Origin: Trifolium pratense | Lineage: Eukaryota; Streptophyta; Magnoliopsida; Fabales; Fabaceae | NCBI RefSeq assembly: GCF_020283565.1 | Contig: NC_060060.1 | Span: forward strand, 7,998,001-8,062,000 | Length of the DNA: 64,000 nucleotides | Direction: 5' to 3' | Shown: one piece after another, positions 1 through 11,741 of the stretch | Layout: each line of letters opens with the position of its first letter | How positions within the stretch are numbered: the stretch's first letter is position 1 | Program-made: the position numbers and the translations under genes | The notes under the pieces: model-generated | What the model was told of the DNA's origin: nothing | Seen by the model: only the letters and a program-made list of their open reading frames with translations | Database searches by the model: none

Positions 1-515
1 AATTATCATATGTGACACAAGTTATAACTAATAAAAATTTCATAAAAAAACTGTTTTATATGGGATAAGTTCTAACTAATATAAATTTCAAACTAACTAT
101 GATATATGGGGCAATTCTAACTGACATAAATTTTAATCATCATATATGTGATAAACTATCACTGATAAAAAATTTAATCATCATATATGAGACAAATTCT
201 TGTTATTAAAAGTTCAATATTTTTGGTATCCAAAATCACTATCATACATGAGACAAATTATACTACTGACTCATAATACTGATTAAATAAATTCATTTTT
301 TAAAAAATTTTAATTAGCAAAATGTAACTGCAAATATCGACGTAACATTATGACTTGTGCGATAGCACGAGTCTATTACTAGTAAAACAATTTAAAAATT
401 TATTTATTTACATTGACTATTTTCAATAAATTTAAAAATAAATTAATTCAAACAAATCTCAAGTTTATGGTTAGATTACTATTCTCTCACATTCTAAATA
501 TAAGTAATTTTGCTT
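1..515. repeat. AT-rich non-coding DNA with degenerate tandem repeat
   Basis: No gene seen. Roughly the first 300 bases contain about six diverged copies of a unit built around CATATATGAGACAAATT, near positions 4, 57, 103, 141, 183 and 243. Spacing is irregular at about 40-60 bp, so this is an old, decayed tandem array. The rest is unstructured AT-rich sequence. Confidence 0.5.
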
Positions 516-524
516 ACATTTAGA

Positions 525-1335
525 GGCGGATTCTAACGTGGGTCAATGAGACATGTCTCTCACCGTGAGAGAGTGATTTTAACTGGGTATTGGAGGTTGT
601 TCCGGTTCTTAATTTTTTGTAATTTTTTTAGTAATATAATATTACTTAATCTGTTTATTTTTACTGAAACGGTGAATCCGCGCGTTCAGTTCACGCCAAT
701 CTTCATCATCACCACACCACTGGCAACCTTCGTCTCCACTTCTCTGACTGCCGTCTAATCCCCATCTTTATAGCTTCTTGTTTTTTATAACTTTGTTTTC
801 ATCATCTTCAAGTTTTTTTTTTTACATCATCATCTTCAAGTCTTATCTAATTTTAACGCAAAAATGATAAAACCCAATGATGGGTTTTCTAAATTCAGAT
901 TCAGTTTCGTTTAGGTGAAATTGGGGTCTCTTTACCTTAAAACTTAGATAAAAAAAACAAGTCTCAAAACGAACAACAACTTAGTGGCGGAAGGAAAAAA
1001 ATGCAGGTGGAGAATAAGGGGAAGTAATTACTAGAAAATTTAATACTAAGATTGTTGCAGTTCAATGAAACTCAAAATAGTTATGTAAAAAAAATAAAAT
1101 TAAACTCAAAATAGTTGAAACCCAAAAAAACTGCATGTGTGGATCTTGTAGTTCATAAGGCAAAAGCTTGAGACTGAACTCACAGTCACAACGATGGTAA
1201 CAAAATGAGGGAGAAGATTGAAGAGATGAGGCGGTGAATCAAAAGGTTGAAGAAAGTGAAGTTGGGGTGTTGATGAATTGTGAATTTTTTTTTTATAAAT
1301 GAATGAATTGCGACTTTTTAACCAACACATGGTTA

Positions 1336-1395
<60 letters not shown>

Positions 1396-1528
1396 TAGTA
1401 AACGTACTGTAGCAACAATTTGCATGTACTACATCGCAGCCGTTCCTTTATTTTTGAACACATCTAATGGTTGAAAATCACTCTTCACTTATGAGAGATA
1501 TGACTAACTACCCACGCTAGACTGCGCC
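525..1528. mobile_element. MULE-type DNA transposon, non-autonomous (copy 1 of GGCGGATTCTA family)
   Basis: The left end reads GGCGGATTCTAACGTGG and the right end is its imperfect inverse (GGCGCAGTCTAGCGTGG on the minus strand). Subterminal inverted motifs around GAGACATGTCTCTCACC follow. The flanks ACATTTAGA (516-524) and ATATTTAGA (1529-1537) form a 9-bp target duplication with one mismatch, the size typical of the Mutator superfamily. No transposase is seen. The interior (about 670-760) is less AT-rich and resembles a 5' UTR, so it may be captured host sequence, and a (TAA)n run lies inside. A related copy is at 15308-16343. Confidence 0.7.
1337..1396. repeat. (TAA)n microsatellite
   Basis: About 19 uninterrupted TAA/ATA trinucleotides inside the MULE at 525-1528. 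Confidence 0.9.
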
Positions 1529-1537
1529 ATATTTAGA

Positions 1538-2171
1538 ATAGTAGGAACTAGGAAGTATCCCTTACCTTTCTTACATTATGTTATTATTTTATTATTATAA
1601 TTATAAAAACAAGTTGCGCCAACCCCGCAGCCCAAGTTGGGTGGCGTTTAGTATACACAAAGAATAAAAACTGTGTATCATGCCCAAATGTAATAGTAGC
1701 CATTAATTTACAACCTAGAAATTCAATGGCTATGATTTAAGAAGGCTAAGTTACTAGGAGAAGTATGGAATTGTTTTCTGACAAAACGTAGGTGTACGTA
1801 GCCTGTGATGGCTCCAGTGCTTGTTTTGGGAACAGTTCATGGCTCGCCTCTAACTTTGGAAAAAATATTTATATGAACAAGTATTTACACTTCTCACGTA
1901 ATCACACTTAAATAAAAATACTATATTACAGTATTTCATTATGTAAAATATATACATTTTATATTTATTGTAATTTTTATCCTAACTCATTTTTTTAATT
2001 TTATATTTTTGCATTTTTTCCTTAAAAGTATAATTTCTATCTTTTTCTTATGACAAGATATACAGTATGGCGATTAGGTCTCGTAGAATCCTTTAATTCT
2101 AACTATTTGGTAGAGGTGTCTATTCCCTACAACTACAATTACTCTACCTCGATGAATTCACAAAATTAGTT
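1538..2171. other. Non-coding stretch, nothing recognised
   Basis: AT-rich sequence between the MULE and the SIRE element. No ORF of note, no RNA gene and no clear repeat boundary was seen. Confidence 0.5.
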
Positions 2172-2176
2172 ATGAC

Positions 2177-3854
2177 TGTTGAGACAAAATCCTATTTTGA
2201 TGTTTTAAAGATAACAACCCTTAATTAAATTTTAATTTGATTCTGATCATTTTGTGATCTAACAAGTGCTCTTGAGTGATTTAATTTAAGAACAGATGCA
2301 ATGGATTAAATTAACCTTGTTTCACTCATAAGAAAAGAATCAAGCACGTTTTAGACAAATCTGCCTCAAGAGAATGATCTCAGATTGGTCTCCAGACTTA
2401 TGTGTTCTAAAGCATAAGCACTTATTCAAGTCAACTGGTACAAGACAAGAAAGAACTTTTAAGTTGGACTTATTAAAGGATCATAACAGTGCAAATAAGT
2501 CATTTAAGGCAAGGAATTGATTTTGGTTCTTGAGCTTACTCGAATAAGCTTCTTTAAGGAATAATAACTTCACATCTTGCAACAAGGCTTTATGTTCTCC
2601 AAGGACATCATTAAAGAAGTTAATCTAGACCAATGAGAACTCAGCAACAAGTACATACAGCTTGCAATGAAGGTTCATATCTGATCCAAAGTACAAGCTT
2701 ATGACATGGGTGGCTACACTCTCCCATAAAATAGTACTTATCTCACTATTCATGTGTCCTTTGAAGGACAAGTGAACAGTGGCTACTCTATGCCTTTGAT
2801 GAAGAGTTTACAGCTGGTTGACAACTTGCAACAACTTGCAACAGCTATATTTTCGTTGGACCTTATCCACACCATCTCAGAGAATGGTCTCCAACGTCCT
2901 GGAGAATGATCTCCCAGTTTCTGCACTTAGGTGGCAATCTTATCCAAATGAATTCAAATCTTATTTTCCCACATGGGAAATACATTTGCAACGGATATAC
3001 ACTCAGAGACAACCCATTTACAGTTGGCCAAAGAATATTTCTGACCAACAAGTACAAGTAACTGTCAGAGACCATGAGAAGAACGGTCTCCTGAAGCATC
3101 TGAAGGACAGAATCACATGGGCTGGTTTGTTTGTCTCTCAACGGCTATTTCTCCACTCACAACGGATATGTGTGATGTCCAAGCAACAAAGGAGCATCTC
3201 CATCTATAAATAGCACGTTGGTTTAATTGGAAGAGCAAGAACTTCAAGCACACAAAGCAATCTAATACATTCAAACAAGCTCTCCTTTTCACTCTTACTC
3301 TAAAGCTCTTTTGAAATCTAGGATCATATATTTGTAGAGTACTTTGAGTGTATCAATTTGTAAGCTTCACATCCGGTTAGGTGTATAAGCTTAGATCCAA
3401 AGAAATTGTTGAAAAAAACCTTAGGATTATCTCAAGTCAATTGGGTATAATTGATTGAGGTAGAGCAGCTGGTTATAGCTGGATACTTTGTGATCTGGAT
3501 TTAGGTCATAAAGGGTTCTTTGATCTGGGCTTAGATCAAAGGGAAGTTTTCTGTAATCTTGGTCTAGATTATAGTGGATAATCTCACGCAAGTGGGGACT
3601 GGAGTAGCCCATACTATTAAGGGGTGAACCAGGATAAATTCTTTGTGTGATCTTCTCTTCCCTTACTCTTTTATTTGTGCAAACACTAACTCACACTAAT
3701 CACTATATTGCATTTACATTCGAGGAGAACGTTCTCCAGTTAATCTAACCATTTACTATCGTAGTGTGTTATTGTGCTTAAATTGTTTTGCAGTTAAATT
3801 TTTAAAGGGTCACAATTCAAACCCCCCTTTCTTGTGACAAACTTTGTTACTTCA
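2177..3854 (+). repeat. 5' LTR of SIRE-type element
   Basis: 1678 bp, TGTTGAGAC...TACTTCA. It carries the promoter: TATAAATAG at 3205-3213 would start transcription near 3235-3245. The same length is found at 11742-13419 with a constant offset of 9565. Open frames inside it (such as a 131-codon frame from 2818) recur identically in the other LTR and are not considered genes. Confidence 0.95.
3205..3213 (+). promoter_or_regulatory. LTR TATA box
   Basis: TATAAATAG in the 5' LTR, followed by an AC-rich leader. The same box in the 3' LTR is at 12770-12778. It is the likely core promoter for the genomic RNA of the element. Confidence 0.6.
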
Positions 3855-3856
3855 AT

Positions 3857-3868
3857 TGGCATCAGAGC
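3857..3868 (+). other. Primer-binding site (initiator tRNA-Met type)
   Basis: TGGCATCAGAGC begins two bases after the 5' LTR. The usual plant copia PBS, complementary to the 3' end of initiator tRNA-Met, is TGGTATCAGAGC, so this copy differs at the fourth base. Confidence 0.8.
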
Positions 3869-3928
3869 ACTGCCTCTAAAAGCTAAGCATCTAACAAGTG
3901 CTTGAGGAAAAGATTCAGGAAGGAAGTA

Positions 3929-5689
3929 ATGTCTAAACCTGCAAAATTCATCTCAGAAGGAGGATCATCAAATAGACCACCTCTTTTTGAAGGAAATGAC
4001 TACTACTACTGGAAAGACAAGATGGAATTGTTTCTTAGGTCACAAGATATCAATATGTGGGCTGTAGTAGAAGTTGGAGACTATGCTCCACTGGTCAAAG
4101 ACTCATTCACACCAAAACCACAGCTTGAGTGGACAACTCAAGAATCTGACAGGGTACTACTGAACACTAAAGCTCAATTATTTATTAAAAGTGCTTTGTG
4201 CAGGGAAGAATATGACAGGATCATGGAATGCAAGACGGCCAAAGATATGTGGACCACTCTTCAAACACACCATGAAGGAACCAGCCACATAAAAGAAACA
4301 AGGATTGACATAGGAGTAAGAAAGTTTGAACTGTTTGAAATGAGTAACAGTGAAACTATAGATCAAATGTATGGAAGGTTTACAGTTATCATAAATGAGC
4401 TAAATTCTCTTGGTAAAAAATATACCACACATGAGAGAATAAGAAAGCTACTAAGATGTCTACCAGAAGAATGGAGACACATAGTAACTGCAATAACTGT
4501 AGCAAAAGATCTCAAAACAATGGATCTGGAAGATTTCATTGGATCCTTAAAAGCTCATGAAGCAATACTTCAAGAAAAGAAACCAGCAAAGAACAAAATG
4601 ATTGCTCTAGAATCACAAGTAGAAGAGAACTTAAAAAGAGAAATAAGATGTGATGAAGAGAATCATCTTCAACAAGACGATGAGGAAGAAATGGCTTTTC
4701 TCTCGAGAAGAATCCAAAAGCTAATGATGAGAAGAAATCAAATCAAAAGATCATTCCCACCAAGAAGAAATGAAGCTGACCTAAGCCAAGTAAAATGCTA
4801 CGGATGCAATCAAACTGGACATTACAAAAATGAATGTCCAAATCTAAAGCAAAGAAAACCTCCCTACAAATCTATGATGGCTACATGGGACGATCTAGAA
4901 GAAATACCAGAAGAAGAAGAAGCAAATGTTTGCCTAATGACAAGAACTGACTTTGATGAGGTAAACCTTGAACCTTGTTCATCATGCATGAAAACTGAAA
5001 AATTATTTGATAATCTCTTATATGATTCACAAATTACTGCTCAAAAATATGATCAACTTAAAATTGAACTTACTAGAATAATTCAAGAAAAAGATGAATA
5101 TAAAACTAAAAATAAAATTTTAGAAGAAACTTTAAAAAAAGCTCAGCATGATCTAGATAAAGTTTATAAGTTAAAAGAAAACTTAGAACTAAAACAAAGT
5201 GTTTCAGTTTTAGAAAAAGACATAACCAAATGTGTGAAAGCTACTGAAACTTTTGAAAATATTATAGGAGTTCAACAAAGAGTTGTTGATAAAGATGGAA
5301 TAGGTTCTAAAACGTATCAAACAATTTATGATAAAAATTTCTTACCTAAAAAGGATCAAAAAATAAAAAGACTATTTTGTTCCTTCTGTCATAAACATGG
5401 ACATATAAGATACTTTTGCTTTAAGAAAAGATCTACACACCATGTAAAAGATCATTCTCCAGATAATCTCCAAAACTATTTTCAAAAGAAATCATACAAA
5501 AGATCACCTCATAAGAAAATACCATTTAAAAACACTAACCATCAAGGACCCAAAACACTATGGGTACCAAAAGTCTTACTAAACTCAAATGCAGGAATGT
5601 CTGCTAGCAGTCAAGAAAAAGCCATGGTACTTGGACAGTGGCTGCTCGAGGCACATGACCGGAGACAGACACAGCTTCCTTTCCCTTGA
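3929..5689 (+). CDS. gag: SIRE-type Gag polyprotein with two zinc knuckles
   Basis: Capsid/nucleocapsid precursor that would package element RNA in cytoplasmic particles. I choose ATG 3929 (MSKPAKF); the open frame extends 27 nt upstream only from a TTG codon. The N-terminal part has the copia-gag pattern ([17 protein letters not shown], then CRCLPEEW-like LLRCLPEEW). A CCHC knuckle lies at residues 290-303 (C290, C293, H298, C303) and a second CCHC at about 484-497 ([14 protein letters not shown]). Lys/Glu-rich coiled-coil-like sequence lies between them. The last roughly 26 residues, after about nt 5620, are out of frame relative to the protease sequence, so the natural Gag end is at the frame junction. 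Related SIRE elements usually carry gag and pol in one frame. Confidence 0.9.
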   Translation: MSKPAKFISEGGSSNRPPLFEGNDYYYWKDKMELFLRSQDINMWAVVEVGDYAPLVKDSFTPKPQLEWTTQESDRVLLNTKAQLFIKSALCREEYDRIMECKTAKDMWTTLQTHHEGTSHIKETRIDIGVRKFELFEMSNSETIDQMYGRFTVIINELNSLGKKYTTHERIRKLLRCLPEEWRHIVTAITVAKDLKTMDLEDFIGSLKAHEAILQEKKPAKNKMIALESQVEENLKREIRCDEENHLQQDDEEEMAFLSRRIQKLMMRRNQIKRSFPPRRNEADLSQVKCYGCNQTGHYKNECPNLKQRKPPYKSMMATWDDLEEIPEEEEANVCLMTRTDFDEVNLEPCSSCMKTEKLFDNLLYDSQITAQKYDQLKIELTRIIQEKDEYKTKNKILEETLKKAQHDLDKVYKLKENLELKQSVSVLEKDITKCVKATETFENIIGVQQRVVDKDGIGSKTYQTIYDKNFLPKKDQKIKRLFCSFCHKHGHIRYFCFKKRSTHHVKDHSPDNLQNYFQKKSYKRSPHKKIPFKNTNHQGPKTLWVPKVLLNSNAGMSASSQEKAMVLGQWLLEAHDRRQTQLPFP

Positions 5690-8624
5690 GGAAAAGGAAG
5701 GAGGAACCGTTACCTTTGGTAATAATGAAAAAGCTAGTATCAAAGGTAAAGGTATAATAGGTAAAATTAATTCTGCTAAATTAGAAAATGTTCATTATGT
5801 AGAGGGTCTAGAACATAACTTAATAAGTATTAGTCAACTGTGTGATAATGGTCTTGAAGTAATTTTTAAAACTCATACATGTGAAATTAAGCAAATATCT
5901 ACTGGAAAAACTCTTTTTAATGGATCAAGAAAAAAGAATGTATATGTCATATATCTAGATGAACTGCCTGTTGAGTCGTGTTTTGTATCTCTTGAAAAGG
6001 ATAAATGGATTTGGCACAAAAGGGCAGGACATGTAAATATGAGGACAATTGCAAAACTTTCTCAACTTGATCTAGTAAGAGGATTACCAAAGATAAGTTT
6101 TGACAAAGATAAATTATGTGAAAGCTGTACAAAAGGAAAACAAACCAAAAGTAGTTTTAAACCTAAAGACTTTATTTCAACTAAAAGACCTCTTGAATTA
6201 CTTCACATAGATTTGTTTGGACCTGTCAAAACTACTAGTCTAGGTGGTAAAAATTATGGCTTTGTTATTGTTGATGACTACTCTAGATACACATGGGTTT
6301 TGTTTTTAAAAAGTAAAGATGAATCTTTTAAAATCTTTTGTAAAAAGGTTCAAAATGAAAAAGGTTCAAATATCATTTCCATAAGAAGTGATCATGGTGG
6401 AGAATTTGAAAACTCCTATTTTGAATCATTCTTCAATGAAAATGGTATTTCTCACAACTTTTCTTGTCCAAGAACTCCTCAACAAAATGGAGTTGTTGAA
6501 AGGAAAAATAGAACCTTACAAGAAATGGCAAGAACTATGATAGATGAATCCAATGTTGAAAAATACTTTTGGGCTGAAGCTATCAACACTGCTTGCTATA
6601 TCTTGAATAGAATGTCTATAAGAAAAGTTTTAAACAAAACACCTTATGAACTTTGGAAAGATAAAAAACCAAATGTCTCTTATTTTCACATTTTTGGGTG
6701 TTATTGTTACATCTTAAATATTAAAGATAATCTAGGAAAATTTGACTCTAAATCTGATAAAGGAATTTTCTTAGGATACTCTCTAACCTCTAAAGCATAT
6801 AGAGTTTATAATCTAACATCAAAATCTTTAGAAGAAAGCATGCATGTAAAATTTGATGAATTTGATGATATATCATGTGTAAGAGAAATAGATGATGAAG
6901 ATGAGCAAAACTCATCAAAAGAACAAGTTATAGAACAGGAATCACCACCACAAGAACCTCCTAGAACTTGGAAGGTTGTAAGCAATCACCCTCAAGAACA
7001 AATAATAGGTGACACTGCAGAAGGTGTAAGAACCAGAAGATCATTTCAAGTTGATGAGAACAATCTAGCTATGATCTCTCAAATTGAGCCAAAATCCATA
7101 GAAGAAGCAATCACTGATGAATCATGGATAATTGCTATGAAAGAAGAACTTTCACAATTTGAGAAGAATGAAGTTTGGAAGCTAGTACCAAATCCTTTAG
7201 ACCATTCTATCATTGGAACTAGATGGGTCTTCAGAAACAAAATGGATGAAAATGGTAAGGTAATTCGCAACAAAGCAAGACTTGTTGCTCAAGGTTATAA
7301 TCAACAAGAAGGTATAGACTATGATGAAACATTTGCACCAGTAGCAAGGTTAGAAGCAATAAGAATCTTACTTGCATATGCATCTCATAAATGTTTTAAA
7401 CTTTTTCAAATGGACGTAAAAAGTGCTTTTCTAAATGGATTTTTAAATGAAGAGGTTTATGTCCATCAACCTCCTGGTTTTAAAAATGAACAAAAACCTA
7501 ATCATGTTTTTAAACTTACCAAAGCTCTATATGGACTTAAACAAGCACCAAGAGCATGGTATGATAGACTAAGCTCTTTTCTAATTGAAAATGGTTTTTC
7601 TAGAGGAAAAATTGATACAACACTTTTTAGAAAAACAAATGAAAATGATTTATTAATTGTACAAGTGTATGTTGACGATATTATATTTGGTGCTACTAAT
7701 GAAAAAATGTGCGAGGATTTTTCAAACCTTATGCAAAGTGAATTTGAGATGAGCATGATGGGAGAACTCAGATTCTTTCTTGGCTTGCAAATCAAGCAAC
7801 AAGATGATGGAATTTTTATTAGTCAAGAAAAATACATCAAAGATCTTCTCAAAAAATACAACATGAATGAAGCAAAGATCATGACTACTCCAATGCATCC
7901 ATCAACAAATTTAGACAAAGATGAAAATGGTAAAACTGTGTCTGAAAAGGAATATAGAGGAATGATTGGATCACTTCTATATTTAACTGCAAGTAGACCA
8001 GACATTGTATTCTCAGTTGGTCTTTGTGCAAGATTTCAAACATCTCCAAGAGAATCTCACCTTACAGCAGTCAAAAGAATTTTTAGATATTTGGTGGGAA
8101 CACCAGATGTTGGGCTATGGTACAAGAAAGGATCTCATTTTGACCTAAAGGCCTATTGTGATGCTGACTATGCTGGTGATAAGCTTGAAAGAAAAAGCAC
8201 AAGTGGTGCTTGTCAATTTCTTGGTGAAGCGCTTGTAAGTTGGTGCTGTAGAAAGCAAAACACCATAGCACTCTCAACAACTGAAGCAGAATATGTATCA
8301 GCTGCAAATTGTTGTTCACAAGTGATATGGATCAAAAACCAGCTTGAGGACTTTTCTCTAAGGTACACAAATATTAAAATTCTGTGTGATAATACTAGTG
8401 CCATTAATTTATCAAAGAATCCCATTCAGCATTCTAGATCTAAACATATTGAAATTAAACATCATTTCATACGTGATCATGTTTGCAAAAAGGATATTGA
8501 ATTAATATTTGTTGACACTGAGTCTCAACTAGCTGATATTTTTACAAAACCTCTAGTTGAAGATCGTTTTAATTTTATTAAAGAAAATTTAAGAATTATA
8601 AAAATTCCAGCTGAACATTGTTGA
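5589..8624 (+). CDS. pol: SIRE-type Pol polyprotein (protease, integrase, RT, RNase H)
   Basis: Open for 1011 codons, in the +1 frame relative to gag with about 100 nt overlap. Domains in order: aspartic protease (WYLDSG at residues 13-18, catalytic D16); integrase with the HHCC zinc region (WHKRAGH...CESC) and DDE core ([24 protein letters not shown]); reverse transcriptase ([13 protein letters not shown], catalytic YVDD at residues 694-697); RNase H ([23 protein letters not shown]) to the end. All signature residues are present and no internal stop is seen. The first 11 codons after ATG 5589 merely mirror gag sequence, so translation probably enters from gag by +1 shifting, or the frame was broken by a one-base change in an A run near 5615-5621. 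Confidence 0.95.
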   Translation: MQECLLAVKKKPWYLDSGCSRHMTGDRHSFLSLEEKEGGTVTFGNNEKASIKGKGIIGKINSAKLENVHYVEGLEHNLISISQLCDNGLEVIFKTHTCEIKQISTGKTLFNGSRKKNVYVIYLDELPVESCFVSLEKDKWIWHKRAGHVNMRTIAKLSQLDLVRGLPKISFDKDKLCESCTKGKQTKSSFKPKDFISTKRPLELLHIDLFGPVKTTSLGGKNYGFVIVDDYSRYTWVLFLKSKDESFKIFCKKVQNEKGSNIISIRSDHGGEFENSYFESFFNENGISHNFSCPRTPQQNGVVERKNRTLQEMARTMIDESNVEKYFWAEAINTACYILNRMSIRKVLNKTPYELWKDKKPNVSYFHIFGCYCYILNIKDNLGKFDSKSDKGIFLGYSLTSKAYRVYNLTSKSLEESMHVKFDEFDDISCVREIDDEDEQNSSKEQVIEQESPPQEPPRTWKVVSNHPQEQIIGDTAEGVRTRRSFQVDENNLAMISQIEPKSIEEAITDESWIIAMKEELSQFEKNEVWKLVPNPLDHSIIGTRWVFRNKMDENGKVIRNKARLVAQGYNQQEGIDYDETFAPVARLEAIRILLAYASHKCFKLFQMDVKSAFLNGFLNEEVYVHQPPGFKNEQKPNHVFKLTKALYGLKQAPRAWYDRLSSFLIENGFSRGKIDTTLFRKTNENDLLIVQVYVDDIIFGATNEKMCEDFSNLMQSEFEMSMMGELRFFLGLQIKQQDDGIFISQEKYIKDLLKKYNMNEAKIMTTPMHPSTNLDKDENGKTVSEKEYRGMIGSLLYLTASRPDIVFSVGLCARFQTSPRESHLTAVKRIFRYLVGTPDVGLWYKKGSHFDLKAYCDADYAGDKLERKSTSGACQFLGEALVSWCCRKQNTIALSTTEAEYVSAANCCSQVIWIKNQLEDFSLRYTNIKILCDNTSAINLSKNPIQHSRSKHIEIKHHFIRDHVCKKDIELIFVDTESQLADIFTKPLVEDRFNFIKENLRIIKIPAEHC

Positions 8625-9046
8625 ACAAAATTCCTCTTCCTGGAGAACGTCAGGAGAACATTCTTTCCCTGAACGAAAAAGATCATGTCTTAAAAATGAT
8701 ATAAGCTATGTCTGAAAACTCTTGAGTGTTTATTTCTCCAATTAATTATAACTTTTAAATCTTTTACTCTTCCCATGACATTTGTCTCTCTCTTTCTCAC
8801 GCCTTAACTCTCTCTCTCTCTCCTTTTAGTTTTCCTAAGTACAATTTACAACTATTCATAATTGTACTAAGCTACACCTAACCTATCTATCAAATCCTTT
8901 CCTATTCTCTAGACACTCTCTCATTAGTGGTTTATTTAATCCAAACAAACTCTACACTCTTTCATCATCACTTCCGTAATCCTTATCTCTTCTCCACTAT
9001 TCATCAAACCCTCACTGTTCATCTTCCCAAAATCAATTTGATTTCA

Positions 9047-11221
9047 ATGGCTCGATTGAAGAGACCAGCCAACAAGAACAAAATGGAAAGTTGTTCATCC
9101 TCTTCTCAAAAGTCAGGTACCAAATCATCCTCCTCTACCTCGTCTAAATCCCTTTCAAATCGTGAAAATGAGATTGAAGTTCAATCAAATCCCTCAAATA
9201 TTCCTCAAACAAACCAACCCACTTTAGAAACCACACCGGCATCACCACCACCATCATTGGTTCAAACCTCTGAAGTTTTAATTGGAACCATTCCAATTAC
9301 TTGTAAAACCGTCATTGAACCCATTCAATGTTCTCAAACCGCTGCTGAAATCAAAACCACCACTCCAAAAATCAAAACTAACCCTATCTCTAAGAAGACT
9401 TCAACTTCGAACAAAACCAAAAAATCCAAATCACTTGATGTTTCAAAAGTCAGAAAATCAAGTAGATTAGCCTCAGGTGCTGGGAGAAGACCAGCAATAG
9501 ATAAAACTGTGTATTCTCTCTCTGATGATGATTCAGAAAATACACACTCAGGCTCTCCAAAAGCCAAATCCGTTCCTGAAATTAAAACCTACTCAAAAAG
9601 ACCTTCATCGTCCAAACACCACTCCAAACCCTCAAAATCTGAATCTTCTGGAGAAGATATCATGATTAGAAAACTCAAAAAACCTGCTCCTCTTATTCAT
9701 GAGGATTGTCAACAAAGCTTCGAAATCTTTTCAAAGAAAAAACCTGTTCTTCCTGGTAGAGTATATAACTTTGATGATCTTATCAACACAGATCATGACC
9801 TAACTCAATATACCAACCCTCTTGGATGGACAAACTTGTTCAACATTAGAGAAACTCATTATCCTAACCTTATCTCAGCTTTTTACTTCAATGCTGTTAT
9901 TTCATCTGAACAAACCTACATTGCCTCTGAACTCAAAGGAATCAAATTCAAGGTCACTGAACAACTCCTCAGTGAACTCTTAGATGTACCCTCATCTGGT
10001 CACAAACTGTATGGAGAAAGCTGGTTCTCCATAGCAGGAGTGAACAAGGAATTATTCATGTCTGAAATCTATGAACCCGGAACCTCTCTCAAAAATCCAT
10101 CCTCTTCCAAACTTAAACTTGTGTTCAAAATGTTCCACAACATGTGTCTTCATGCCATCTTTCCCAGAAAAGGTAGCAAGGATAAAGTCACTGACAATGA
10201 TATGTTGATAATGTATCATATGTTCAACAAAATTCCTCTCAACCTACCCTTTGTCATGCTCAAACATATGGTTTCTGTCATTGAAAATGAATCTAGAAAA
10301 GTCACTCTTCCTTATGGTATGTTTCTAACAAGAGTCTTCAACAAGTTCAAAGTAAGCTTTGAAGGAGAAGAAGGAAAGAATTCATCTACCACATTCTCTC
10401 TAAAGAATATTGGAAGAATGAAGTTCATAGGAGATATTGAAGACCACACCATTAGTGAACAAGGCCAGAAAAGGAAAAGAGAAGAATTTGAAAAGGACAA
10501 CAATCTGGACCTTCTAGCTGAAGTCATGACTACACAACAGGAAGACCATCCAGAGACCGTTCTCCCTGTCTCAGCTAGTGAAAAAAGCAAGGAAAATGTA
10601 AGTGAGAAAACCACCTCCATTCAGTTTAATCCCTTTGTATCCTTAGAATTTGACAACTTAGGACATAACTCTGAAAATCAATTCACCACTGTCTTAACTG
10701 ATGGTTTTTCAAACAATCCAGTGAATACATCAATTTTCTCACCTTTGATGACATCACCTCAAACCTCTTTCAACACCACCACTTCAGATTTTCTGAGAAA
10801 TTTCATTCAAACCCCTCCTGAGTATGCTCAGATGCATCAACCTGTGTTTACTGATGCTGGACCATCACTACCTTCTTTTCCTCCAAATTTTGCTTCACTT
10901 AGCTCTTTTTGCACAAATATCCCACATGATTCCGCTGCATATCAAAGTTCTGCCAACATTCATTCCTTCACTAACAAGTCTTCCAAAAAATCAAAAGTTG
11001 AAAAAGATATGACTAAGCTCTTCCAAGCCATCAAAATCAACAACACTCTGATGAACTACACCATCCATGAACACCAACTCTTCAGAACTTGGCTCACAGA
11101 AGAATTTTGCCCAGCAATGCGTATCAATCCACCTCCATACAATCCTCCTCCACAAGTTCCTGATTTTCCAGAACTTGACCAGGATTCCAGCCCTGATAAC
11201 TCTCCACCAGCTGATCCTTAG
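9047..11221 (+). CDS. SIRE third ORF ('env-like' position), plant-transposon domain protein
   Basis: 724 codons from ATG 9047 (MARLKRPANK); the frame is open 120 nt further upstream, but only from GTG. The first 230 residues are rich in Ser, Lys, Thr and Pro. Residues about 234-434 form a folded-looking module (from PGRVYNFDDLI through LGWTNLFNIRETHYPNLISAFY to RVFNKFKVSFEGE) of the type found in SIRE third ORFs and annotated as putative plant transposon protein. The C-terminal third is Pro/Ser-rich and ends in repeated PP motifs. SIRE literature calls this ORF env-like, but I see no signal peptide and no membrane-spanning stretch. Its function is unknown. It is intact, which fits the youth of the element. 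Confidence 0.85.
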   Translation: MARLKRPANKNKMESCSSSSQKSGTKSSSSTSSKSLSNRENEIEVQSNPSNIPQTNQPTLETTPASPPPSLVQTSEVLIGTIPITCKTVIEPIQCSQTAAEIKTTTPKIKTNPISKKTSTSNKTKKSKSLDVSKVRKSSRLASGAGRRPAIDKTVYSLSDDDSENTHSGSPKAKSVPEIKTYSKRPSSSKHHSKPSKSESSGEDIMIRKLKKPAPLIHEDCQQSFEIFSKKKPVLPGRVYNFDDLINTDHDLTQYTNPLGWTNLFNIRETHYPNLISAFYFNAVISSEQTYIASELKGIKFKVTEQLLSELLDVPSSGHKLYGESWFSIAGVNKELFMSEIYEPGTSLKNPSSSKLKLVFKMFHNMCLHAIFPRKGSKDKVTDNDMLIMYHMFNKIPLNLPFVMLKHMVSVIENESRKVTLPYGMFLTRVFNKFKVSFEGEEGKNSSTTFSLKNIGRMKFIGDIEDHTISEQGQKRKREEFEKDNNLDLLAEVMTTQQEDHPETVLPVSASEKSKENVSEKTTSIQFNPFVSLEFDNLGHNSENQFTTVLTDGFSNNPVNTSIFSPLMTSPQTSFNTTTSDFLRNFIQTPPEYAQMHQPVFTDAGPSLPSFPPNFASLSSFCTNIPHDSAAYQSSANIHSFTNKSSKKSKVEKDMTKLFQAIKINNTLMNYTIHEHQLFRTWLTEEFCPAMRINPPPYNPPPQVPDFPELDQDSSPDNSPPADP

Positions 11222-11261
11222 AAGCGTTTTCTAATGCCTCCCACCTCTTTTTGCTGTTGAC

Positions 11262-11741
11262 AAAAGGGGGAGAATGAACTCTGTAGTAATTAGGGGGAGA
11301 TTGTGAAGTTTTTAGACTCTTTTGAATTGCTATGTTTGTTTCTAATTATGTATTATCAGTCTTAGAATTTGTAGATATAGTTGGAAGTTGTTTTGGTTTC
11401 AACTTCTAATTGTATGTTGTTTGAATTCTAAGAATTAGATTATGTTTTAAATTACTTTTATGTTTTGAATCACTTTGTTTTGATCATTAATCATGTACCT
11501 AAACAATGTCATATTCTCTGATTATGAGTTTGATTAATGAATGTTATGTTTGATTCAAATTTATGTCTTTACATATTTTTGCTCAATTTGCATTTGCATA
11601 TTTTATAAATTCATAAAGAATGCTAAAATTGAGGGGGAGCTTTATATGATTAAATCACAAGTATTATTACTGAATATGGTTTAATCAGAATCACAATCAA
11701 AAATTAATTAAAGGTTTTGTCATCATCAAAAAGGGGGAGAT
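11262..11741 (+). other. Polypurine tracts upstream of the SIRE 3' LTR
   Basis: The functional tract is AAAAAGGGGGAGA at 11728-11740, immediately before the 3' LTR. Three further near-copies precede it: AAAAGGGGGAGAA (about 11262-11274), TAGGGGGAGA (11291-11300) and GAGGGGGAGC (11631-11640). The proximal tract would prime plus-strand DNA synthesis; the others could serve as accessory tracts. The rest of this 480-bp non-coding spacer is AT-rich. Confidence 0.75.

Noticed and set aside
546..758. 70-codon frame with hydrophobic start
   Set aside because: Inside a MULE and without family resemblance; composition like UTR sequence.
2818..3213. 131-codon open frame
   Set aside because: Lies inside the SIRE LTR, recurs identically in the other LTR, and has no protein-family resemblance; it overlaps the promoter.
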